DNA from: Roseiarcus sp963717215
GTDB lineage: Bacteria; Pseudomonadota; Alphaproteobacteria; Rhizobiales; Beijerinckiaceae
Direction of reading: 5' to 3'
Assembly (NCBI GenBank): GCA_963717215.1
Contig: CAVQVS010000006.1
Span: forward strand, 1,178,001 to 1,242,000
DNA length: 64,000 nt
In this document: in pieces, positions 57,631 through 64,000 of the stretch
Layout of the letters: each line of letters opens with the position of its first letter
Numbering within the stretch: the first letter of the stretch is position 1
The notes under the pieces: model-generated
Database searches by the model: none
What the model saw: only the letters and a program-made list of their open reading frames with translations
What the model was told of the DNA's origin: nothing
Made by a program: the position numbers and the translations under genes

Positions 57631-59535
57631 TTAAGATTGCAGCGTAAACACCTCCCTGACGTCGAGAACGAGGAGCACCTGACCATCGCCGAGCATGGTC
57701 GTCCCCGCGATCGCCGGAATTCCGGACAGGAAACCATCTGCAGGCTTTAGCATAACGTCCATACGCGCGCCGAGCCTGTCAACTTCGAGACCCCCCAGCA
57801 CGCCGCCGCTCGACGCCACAACGACGGTCGCGTCGGAGCTCGATTCCGCCTTCGCCCAGCCAAGGGTCGCGGCAAGTCCGATGAGGGGAACAGTCCGATT
57901 ACGCAGCACCAACGCGTGGGCTTGACCGACAGATCGGATCTCGTCTCGGCGCACGCGGACGGTTTCGATGACGGCGTCCAACGGGATACCGAACCATTGG
58001 CCACCCGCCTCAACCGTCATCACCCGCGTCATCATCACGCTGAATGGGAGCACGAAGCGCACAAGGCTGCCGGCGCCGGCGCGTGTCTCGATCCCGACGC
58101 GCCCCCCCAGGCGTTCGATGCACTCGCGCACGGCATCCATGCCGACGCCCCGCCCGGAAAGGTCGGTGACGTCGGCCGCCGTGGAGAAGCCCGGCAAGAA
58201 GATGAGGTCGATCGCGGCTTCCTCGCTCATGCCGGCGATCGTGTCAGCGGTCGCCAGACCACGTTCAACCGCCGCCCTGCGGATCCGATCGGGGTCGATG
58301 CCACGACCGTCGTCCTCAACCTCTACGACAACATGGTCGCCCTCGCGGCGCGCGCGCAGGCAGATCGTGGCGATCGCGGATTTCCCTGCCGCCGCGCGCG
58401 CGGCGCTCGGCTCAACGCCGTGATCCATCGCGTTGCGCACGACGTGCAGCAATGGCTCGAACAGCATCTCGACGATCGCCTTGTCGGCTTGGGTCTCTTC
58501 GCCCTCGATGCCCAGTCGGACTGGCTTCGCCAGCGATTCTGACATTTCGCGCACGAGTCGCGAGAACCGTTGGAACACGCGCCGCAGCGGGAGGATCCGC
58601 AATTCCAACACAGCTTTTTGTAAGCCATCGATCAGGCGGTCGAGCTTGCCGTACTCGTTCGCGAGTGAAGCGGAGAACGCGTTGTCACCTTCCCGCGCCA
58701 GCATTGCGATGTGGCCAATGGCGTTCTTCGCAACGGTCAGTTCTCCCGTAAGGTCCACAAGCGCATCCACCCGCTCGGCGTCGACGCGCAGTGAGCGGGA
58801 CAAGGGATCGGTGCGAATGCCGACTGGCTCGATCGGATTGGGGGCGAGCGCTCCCTTCAGGCTGACCATCGCCGCGTCAATCGCGCGCGCGAGACGGGTC
58901 GGTTCGAGACCAGCGAGGCTCTCCGCAACGGCTTCGGCAATCCGTTCAGAGGCGCCGGGGCGCCCCAGATGGCGAAAGACATTGGCGGCCACGCGCCCAG
59001 CCGACGCGATCCGACCCTCCAGTCCCTCGCCGCGGACCGCCAGCAACGCGATCTGCCCATGCAGAATGTCGAGCGCGACATCGGAGGGTTGCGCCTCCGC
59101 CGGGACAAGGGAGGCTTCTGTCTCCGCCGCCTCGCCCGTCGGGCGCTCGATTGCCTCTTCGCCAGCCACGAAGCGGGCCGCGAGCCGATCCGCCGCGGCG
59201 TCGGCCTCATTCGGAAGTTCGCCGCTCTCCTCTATGGAATCGAGCCACTGAACGACCTGGTCGAGGCAGGCGAGGCAATCGCCGATGAGGCCGGCGGTAA
59301 CTGGGCGATCGCCCTGGCGGACCATCGACAAGACATCCTCGGCGGCATGCATCGCACGCCCCATAGCCGCGAAATCGACGATCCCGGCGCCCCCTTTGAG
59401 CGTGTGAAACGCACGAAAAGACCCATCCAGGCTCGCGCGGTCTCCGGGATCGCGCTCCAACGCGAGAAGGTCGCCCGTGACCTGCTCGATCAGTTCGCGC
59501 GCCTCCACCACAAACTGTTCGAGGAACTCGTTCAT
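57631..59535 (-). CDS. cheA: Chemotaxis histidine kinase CheA
   Basis: 634 residues. The HPt domain carries the phosphorylated His44 in FRAFHTLKGGAGIVDF. A linker of about 130 residues without an obvious P2 follows. Then come dimerisation helices (VDALVDLTGELTVAKNAIG), the ATPase (HVVRNAMDHGVEP, VEDDGRGIDPDRI, DLSGRGVGMDAVRE) and the C-terminal CheW-like domain. It phosphorylates the CheY-like proteins and CheB of the same operon. Start ATG 59535 overlaps cheY. Confidence 0.96.
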   Translation of the reverse strand: MNEFLEQFVVEARELIEQVTGDLLALERDPGDRASLDGSFRAFHTLKGGAGIVDFAAMGRAMHAAEDVLSMVRQGDRPVTAGLIGDCLACLDQVVQWLDSIEESGELPNEADAAADRLAARFVAGEEAIERPTGEAAETEASLVPAEAQPSDVALDILHGQIALLAVRGEGLEGRIASAGRVAANVFRHLGRPGASERIAEAVAESLAGLEPTRLARAIDAAMVSLKGALAPNPIEPVGIRTDPLSRSLRVDAERVDALVDLTGELTVAKNAIGHIAMLAREGDNAFSASLANEYGKLDRLIDGLQKAVLELRILPLRRVFQRFSRLVREMSESLAKPVRLGIEGEETQADKAIVEMLFEPLLHVVRNAMDHGVEPSAARAAAGKSAIATICLRARREGDHVVVEVEDDGRGIDPDRIRRAAVERGLATADTIAGMSEEAAIDLIFLPGFSTAADVTDLSGRGVGMDAVRECIERLGGRVGIETRAGAGSLVRFVLPFSVMMTRVMTVEAGGQWFGIPLDAVIETVRVRRDEIRSVGQAHALVLRNRTVPLIGLAATLGWAKAESSSDATVVVASSGGVLGGLEVDRLGARMDVMLKPADGFLSGIPAIAGTTMLGDGQVLLVLDVREVFTLQS

Positions 59536-59918
59536 TGGGAAACGCCGCAGAACATCGCCATGGTGCGGGCAAGATCCGCGCGGCCAATCGGCTTAGCCGA
59601 GTAGAAATTGGCGCCGGCCACGCGCGCCGCTTCGATGTCGGCGGCCTTCGACTCGGTGCTGGTGACGAGCGTCGGAATTGAGGACAGTGGCAAAGCCTGC
59701 CGCCTCAACGCGCTCAGGAAAGTGACGCCGTCCATCAGGGGCATATTGATGTCGACGATCACTGCGTCCGGCTGGCTGACGAGCAGCCTTTCAAGCCCTT
59801 CGAGGCCATTTAGCGCCTCCTCAACCTCGAAACCCGCCTCTTCCAGGATTTGTCGATAATAGAGCCTGACGAGATTCGCATCGTCCACGACCAGGATACG
59901 CATCTTGCGGTCAGCCAT
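59532..59918 (-). CDS. Response regulator CheY-like
   Basis: 128-residue receiver protein. Acidic pocket VVDDAN at 10-15, phospho-acceptor Asp56 in AVIVDINMPLMDG, and Lys in YSAKPIGRAD. Switch Thr/Ser in TLVTSTES. Overlaps both cheR (eight bases) and cheA (four bases), so it is co-translated with them. Probable CheY of this pathway; the output target is not visible. Confidence 0.93.
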   Translation of the reverse strand: MADRKMRILVVDDANLVRLYYRQILEEAGFEVEEALNGLEGLERLLVSQPDAVIVDINMPLMDGVTFLSALRRQALPLSSIPTLVTSTESKAADIEAARVAGANFYSAKPIGRADLARTMAMFCGVSQ

Positions 59919-60759
59919 GCGGCGCCTCCGGCGGCTTACGGTAAACGATGGCGTCTTCGAACCGGCACACTTCGAACAAAGAGGAGATGCGACTCATCGA
60001 TTCCGCATGGCCGAGGCAGATATATCCTCCGGGCGCCAGGCTCTCATAGAGATTCTCGGCCGCCACGCGGCGCGAGGTGTCGTCAAAATAGATGAGCAGG
60101 TTTCGGCAGAAAATGACGTCGAACAGACCGTGCGGCCGTGTTTCGTCGCGTTCGACGATATTGGTCGTCGTGAACCGCACCGACTGACGCAGTTCGTCGA
60201 TGATGTGCCAATGCTCGGGTCCGGCGGGCGTAAAATATTTGCCGGTCAGCGCCGAGCTCAAACGCATCAGTGCGCGCTTGCCGAAAACGCCGGTCCGCGC
60301 GGCTTCCAGGACATTGGTGTCGATATCCGAGCCGATGATCTCGATGTCGTGAGCGTCCACCTCGGCCCAATTCTCCAAGAGCCACATTGCAATCGAATAG
60401 GGCTCCTCGCCCGTCGAACACGGGAGAGACCAGATCCGCATCGTCTCGCCTCGCGGTTTCACGCGAAGACGCTCCTGAAGCAAATTGGACGTCAGACAGG
60501 CAAACTGGTGGTCCTCCCGATAGAAATAGGTTTCGTTGACCGTGGACGCGTTGATCAACTGCTCCAGTTCGCCTTGAACATTCGCGCGCAGTCGCGCGAA
60601 ATAGCTGGCGAAGGAGGACGACCCAGTCGCAATCATCCGGTCCTCGACGCGACGTTCCACGAAATAGCGTCGAGCCTCAGTGAAGGCCATTCCAGTATGA
60701 CGGTAGAGATAATCGCACAGCCGGCGATATTCCTCGGCGTCAAGCAGGGTGGAACTCAA
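59911..60759 (-). CDS. cheR: Chemotaxis protein methyltransferase CheR
   Basis: 282 residues. The N-terminal CheR_N helices start YRRLCDYLYRHTGMAF. The catalytic domain has INASTVNETYFYREDHQF, WSLPCSTGEEPYSIAMWLLE (SAM site) and FDVIFCRNLLIYFDDTSRR. It methylates receptor glutamates for adaptation. No C-terminal TPR. ATG 60759 overlaps the HEAT-protein stop. Confidence 0.96.
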   Translation of the reverse strand: MSSTLLDAEEYRRLCDYLYRHTGMAFTEARRYFVERRVEDRMIATGSSSFASYFARLRANVQGELEQLINASTVNETYFYREDHQFACLTSNLLQERLRVKPRGETMRIWSLPCSTGEEPYSIAMWLLENWAEVDAHDIEIIGSDIDTNVLEAARTGVFGKRALMRLSSALTGKYFTPAGPEHWHIIDELRQSVRFTTTNIVERDETRPHGLFDVIFCRNLLIYFDDTSRRVAAENLYESLAPGGYICLGHAESMSRISSLFEVCRFEDAIVYRKPPEAPHG

Positions 60760-61373
60760 CCACGAGGCGCCGGGGACACGCCGCGCAAACGGTCAGCGAC
60801 GACCTTGATGGCGAAACTGAGGAACGGATCGTCCGGAAAACGCCCGGCGCAACGCGAGAGCGACGGCCCCGCGCTTGCGTCTCCGATCTCGCCCAGGGCT
60901 TCCACCGCGGCTGCACAAACATTGGCCTGTGGCTCAGCTTCGATAAGCGCGCACAACCAGCGCTGTCCCTCGTTGCCCCCAGCGTCGCGCACGAGATCGC
61001 ATGCGAGCAGCCGCACATCCGGATCGGAGTCTTCCAGCAACCCCGGCAAGAACGGCTGAGCCGCCTCCGGCATGGCGCGCAGAGCGTCCATAGCGCCCGT
61101 GCGGGTGTTGGCGTCATCGAGCCGCAGGTAGGGCAGAACGACATTTGCGCTTTCTGAGGTCCCAATTCTGGCTAGCGCAGTAAAGATCGCCTCGCGCACG
61201 CGGGCCTCGCGCTCATGGGCCAGCGCCTCGCCCAGCGAGGAAACTGCGGCGGGATCGCACGCTGTGCGCGCCGCGGCCCAACGCTCGTCAGCTAAAGCAC
61301 TCGCCAAAGACGGAAACGCCCGATGCGGTGCTTTCGCGGCCGCCCTATCAGACTCTTTGCGGATTAGGGGCAT
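60756..61373 (-). CDS. HEAT-repeat protein in the chemotaxis operon
   Basis: 205 residues of paired helices in about five repeats, for example VREAIFTALARIGTSESANVV, then AMDALRAMPEAAQPFLPGLL and VRLLACDLVRDAGGNEGQ, then VCAAAVEALGEIGDASAGPSL. HEAT-repeat proteins are binding scaffolds. It starts 26 bases inside cheB (ATG 61373) and overlaps cheR by four, so translation is coupled. Its place between cheB and cheR suggests it organises the adaptation enzymes, an inference. Confidence 0.85.
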   Translation of the reverse strand: MPLIRKESDRAAAKAPHRAFPSLASALADERWAAARTACDPAAVSSLGEALAHEREARVREAIFTALARIGTSESANVVLPYLRLDDANTRTGAMDALRAMPEAAQPFLPGLLEDSDPDVRLLACDLVRDAGGNEGQRWLCALIEAEPQANVCAAAVEALGEIGDASAGPSLSRCAGRFPDDPFLSFAIKVVADRLRGVSPAPRG

Positions 61374-62448
61374 GGAGGGGCGTCAGCTTTCTTAATTGCC
61401 CAGCGATATTCGGCAGCGGCAGCACCCACATCGCTCCTCCTGCCTCGACGAGCTTCCCAGGCATGCCCCATACAACAGCCGTTTCCTCCGCCTCAGCGAT
61501 CGTTCGGCCTCCAAACGCACGAAGTCTCGCCATTGATCCAGCGCCATCGTCGCCCATGCCGGTCATCAGAATTCCTACGAGGAGATGAGCGGGAACATGT
61601 GCGATGGCGCTCTCCACCAACCGGTCGGCGCTCGGATGCCAGGGGCGCCTGGAATCCGCACGCACTGAAGATACGAGCAGGTCGTCGGCGATCTTCGAAA
61701 TAATGACGTCCGCGTCGCCGCGTCCGATATACGCGTGGCCGGGCTCGAGCGGCGTGGGCCGCGTGACCTCGCTGACGCCGATCGCGCAGAGACCATCGAG
61801 GCGCCGCGCGAGCGCGCCAGTAAAGCTCGCCGGCATATGTTGCGCGATGACGATGGGCCAAGGAAACGTCGACGGCAACACGCCGAGCAGCGCCTCCAGC
61901 GCAGAGGGTCCCCCTGTTGAGGTCCCGACCAAGACGATACCCGCGCCTGACTCCCGCTCGGGGGCCGGGGTGCCGGCGCCCAGACGCGAACGCGCGGAGA
62001 CGCCTCCGCCAAAGCGATGCTGGACGCGTTCGCGCAGACGAAGACTTGCCTTGATCTTGGCGCCTGCGGCCGCTCGCACCTTGGCGACGAACAGCGGTCC
62101 GAACACTTCCATGTGCAGGGAAAGCGCGCCTTCTGGCTTCGGTACGAAATCCACCGCGCCCAGACGCAACGCCTCGAGCGTCTCGTCCGCGCCGTCGCGC
62201 GTCGACGACGAAACCATTAGCACAGGGCGAGGGTGTTCGATCATGATCCGGTCGAGGCAGGTGAGACCGTCCATGCCTGGCATATGAATGTCGAGCGTGA
62301 CGACGTCGGGATTGACGATCGCAAGCTGCTCCAGACCCTCTGTGCCATTGCGCGCGAAACGCACCTCGAACTCGGCGACGTCGGCGAGCACGCGGCCCAA
62401 CAGCTTGCGCATGAGGGCCGAATCGTCGACCACCAGGACCTTGATCAC
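61348..62448 (-). CDS. cheB: Chemotaxis response regulator protein-glutamate methylesterase CheB
   Basis: 366 residues. Receiver domain with Asp8-Asp9 and phospho-acceptor Asp53 (VTLDIHMPGMDG), and linker. The methylesterase domain has catalytic Ser177 (VGTSTGGP), His204 (IAQHMP) and Asp300 (MTGMGDDG). Demethylates receptors in opposition to CheR. Start ATG 62448 overlaps the CheW gene by four bases. Confidence 0.96.
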   Translation of the reverse strand: MIKVLVVDDSALMRKLLGRVLADVAEFEVRFARNGTEGLEQLAIVNPDVVTLDIHMPGMDGLTCLDRIMIEHPRPVLMVSSSTRDGADETLEALRLGAVDFVPKPEGALSLHMEVFGPLFVAKVRAAAGAKIKASLRLRERVQHRFGGGVSARSRLGAGTPAPERESGAGIVLVGTSTGGPSALEALLGVLPSTFPWPIVIAQHMPASFTGALARRLDGLCAIGVSEVTRPTPLEPGHAYIGRGDADVIISKIADDLLVSSVRADSRRPWHPSADRLVESAIAHVPAHLLVGILMTGMGDDGAGSMARLRAFGGRTIAEAEETAVVWGMPGKLVEAGGAMWVLPLPNIAGQLRKLTPLHAPNPQRV

Positions 62449-63962
62449 GAAGGCGCCTGCGGGCTGCCTTCGAATTTGTCGAGCAGGCTGCGCTCAGCTC
62501 GCGTCAGAAGCTCGGCGGGATCGAGAATGAGAAGGATTCGCGCCGCAGCCTCGATAGTTACCACGCCATTGACTAGCCGCGCGATATCCTCGGTGAGATC
62601 CGGCGCGTCCTTGATGGCGTCGGCAGTCGTACGCAGCACTTCGGACACGCTGTCGACGATCAAGCCCGCCCGGTGGCGTCCCGTCTGAACCACCACGAGT
62701 CGACGGCACTCGCCCTCTTCGAGTCGGGGCATGTCGAACCGCTGCCGCTGATCGATCACGGGGAGAACAGCGCCGCGCAGGTTGATCACTCCCTCCACGA
62801 ACTTGGGCGCCTTGGGGACCCGTGTAACCCGATCCGGTGCGCGCGCCACTTCCACCACCGCTTCCACCGGCAACGCGAACTCGTCGTCGCCGAGGCGAAA
62901 GATCAAAAACTTCCGCTCCTCGCTCGCCTCGTCGATCTGCGGTTTCAATCGCGAGGCATCGCGGGCTTCGCCGAGCCGTTTCATGACGTCTCCCCGAAAG
63001 AGCTGCTCTGGCTCGAGGACCGAGACCAGCCGCCGGCCTTCTTCGCCACGATAGATCGACTTGATGCGGGCCTCGCCACCTGAACGGGCCTGAATCAGAG
63101 GCGGAACGGGATCGATCAACGCCGGGTCGGCCGCGATCACGGCGCGAGCGCGATCGGCGATGAGACCGACTAGCTCGCCGCCGACGGCCGCGACGATGAC
63201 CTTTTCGCGGACTTGCGAAATGGGAGCGACCGCGAAGCCTAGCAGTTCGCGCAAGGAAACCAGCGGAAGCAATTGGTCGCGAAACGCCATCATGCCCGCG
63301 ACCGTCTTGTCGACGCGGGGCGCGGCCGTAATGGCGCCGGGCAGCGCGATAATCTCCTGAACGAGACCCAGATCGAGAGCAAATTCCTGGCCCGCGACGT
63401 CGAACGTGACGAACGCCTCGCGCACCTCCGCCACCACGTCTGGCGCACGCATCGTAATGACGCTCCGTGCCACGTTTGAGCGCCCCGGGCGGACGCGTCG
63501 GGCGAACGTCTCCGCAAGAATCGCCGGGACGTCCAGGATTTTCGCCGAGCCCTGACCGTCGCCCAGCGGAAAGGCGCCACTCAATTTCTCGCCTTGTTCG
63601 ACGCTGACTTGCGCCGATCGCGTGTCAATCCGCTCGGCCTCAATTGTAACGAGCGCATCGATCGCATCGACTACGATCGCAACGGGGGCGGCGCCGTCGA
63701 GAACGATCGCGCGCGCGGCAGCGTCCGCCTCGCTTTCAAGGTCGAGCAAAGCCCTCAGGCTGACGACCGGAAGAACGGCGCCGCGCAGGTTGGCGACACC
63801 GATGAGCGCTCTGGGCGATTGCGGCACGCGCGCCGTCACCGGAAGCCGTATGACTTCGGCCACGGTTTCGGCCGGCAGCGCGTACACGCGCTCCGAAATG
63901 CGGAAGACAAGAAAGCGACGCTTCACGGAGCCAGACGTCTCCGCGATCACGGCGCTCGTCAT
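62445..63962 (-). CDS. Protein with three tandem CheW domains
   Basis: 505 residues made of three CheW folds at about 14-155, 182-325 and 350-492. Each starts with a recognisable strand (RRFLVFRISERVYALP, EAFVTFDVAGQEFALDL, RKFLIFRLGDDEFALP). Domains 1 and 3 have the typical NLRGAVLPV motif; domain 2 has FRDQLLPLVSLRELLG instead. CheW couples receptors to CheA, and most are single-domain. A triple form could template ring contacts in an array. ATG 63962 overlaps the upstream stop (ATGA). Confidence 0.92.
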   Translation of the reverse strand: MTSAVIAETSGSVKRRFLVFRISERVYALPAETVAEVIRLPVTARVPQSPRALIGVANLRGAVLPVVSLRALLDLESEADAAARAIVLDGAAPVAIVVDAIDALVTIEAERIDTRSAQVSVEQGEKLSGAFPLGDGQGSAKILDVPAILAETFARRVRPGRSNVARSVITMRAPDVVAEVREAFVTFDVAGQEFALDLGLVQEIIALPGAITAAPRVDKTVAGMMAFRDQLLPLVSLRELLGFAVAPISQVREKVIVAAVGGELVGLIADRARAVIAADPALIDPVPPLIQARSGGEARIKSIYRGEEGRRLVSVLEPEQLFRGDVMKRLGEARDASRLKPQIDEASEERKFLIFRLGDDEFALPVEAVVEVARAPDRVTRVPKAPKFVEGVINLRGAVLPVIDQRQRFDMPRLEEGECRRLVVVQTGRHRAGLIVDSVSEVLRTTADAIKDAPDLTEDIARLVNGVVTIEAAARILLILDPAELLTRAERSLLDKFEGSPQAPS

Positions 63963-64000
63963 GCCCGCGGTTTCAAGGCGTCTGCGAGAGAGGCGATCTC
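63959..64000 (-). CDS. C-terminal end of the upstream gene, probably a methyl-accepting receptor (partial)
   Basis: Fourteen codons are visible at the right edge, ending EIASLADALKPRA and TGA 63959-63961, which overlaps the CheW start. Position at the head of a che operon suggests a methyl-accepting chemotaxis protein, but the residues alone are not diagnostic. Confidence 0.4.
   Translation of the reverse strand, partial: EIASLADALKPRA

Noticed and set aside
1..64000. CRISPR arrays, rRNA genes, restriction-modification systems
   Set aside because: None seen: no regular spaced repeats, no rRNA sequence, no methylase or nuclease motifs.

Overview
The window is a high-GC chromosomal segment of an alphaproteobacterium, most likely of the order Hyphomicrobiales (Rhizobiales). 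The grounds are a MucR/Ros-type regulator, GAF-PtsP beside prfA, the etfB-etfA-hbd cluster, the ffh-rpsP-rimM-trmD block, an isoquinoline-oxidoreductase-type molybdoenzyme and the DUF3489-DUF2924-recombinase triad. Genus is not decided; a Beijerinckiaceae/Methylocystaceae-type methylotroph relative would fit, but no diagnostic gene is present.

Layout. 1-448: 5' part of an M17 leucyl aminopeptidase (minus). 610-2641: KAP-family NTPase with an internal transmembrane hairpin (plus). 2657-10598: mdtABC-like RND efflux operon (minus). 10783-10857: tRNA-Gly. 11.4-17.0 kb: MucR regulator, TadD-like TPR lipoprotein, small DUF1330 and YCII proteins, D-2-hydroxyacid dehydrogenase, cupin and FAD monooxygenase. 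17.0-21.1 kb: ptsP-prfA-nadD. 21.2-26.4 kb: peptide/nickel-type ABC importer with a Tat-exported binding protein. 26.8-29.5 kb: etfB-etfA-hbd, then a WYL regulator and a VOC protein. 30.9-34.05 kb: a foreign-looking two-gene module, a DUF4062 protein and a P-loop ATPase fused to a nucleotide-cyclase-like domain. 34.1-38.2 kb: trmD, a lone Rieske gene, rimM, rpsP, ffh. 39.3-42.1 kb: molybdenum hydroxylase small and large subunits behind a perfect palindrome. 42.9-46.3 kb: deoC with an ALDH16-like double aldehyde dehydrogenase. 46.3-48.6 kb: TraB/GumN protein, coaA, hisE. 48760-48834: tRNA-Val. 49.1-54.1 kb: mobile-element zone (large serine recombinase, DUF2924, DUF3489, small ORFs, IS21 and XRE-regulator fragments). 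54.2 kb to the right edge: a tightly overlapping chemotaxis-like operon (probable receptor end, triple-CheW, CheB, HEAT protein, CheR, CheY, CheA, CheY, CheC, hybrid kinase).

What works together: the MFP and two RND permeases form one tripartite efflux pump lacking only its outer-membrane channel here. ETF and the dehydrogenase serve acyl-CoA and 3-hydroxybutyryl-CoA oxidation. DeoC makes acetaldehyde that the neighbouring ALDH can oxidise. The right-end operon is a complete excitation and adaptation pathway with no flagellar gene in view.

Many genes are broken by single-base frameshifts (about 13 in all, 9 of them in the first 9.6 kb), without in-frame nonsense codons that I noticed. This looks more like local sequence error than decay, but that cannot be settled from the sequence alone. 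The best candidate for something undescribed is the DUF4062 plus ATPase-cyclase pair at 30.9-34.05 kb.
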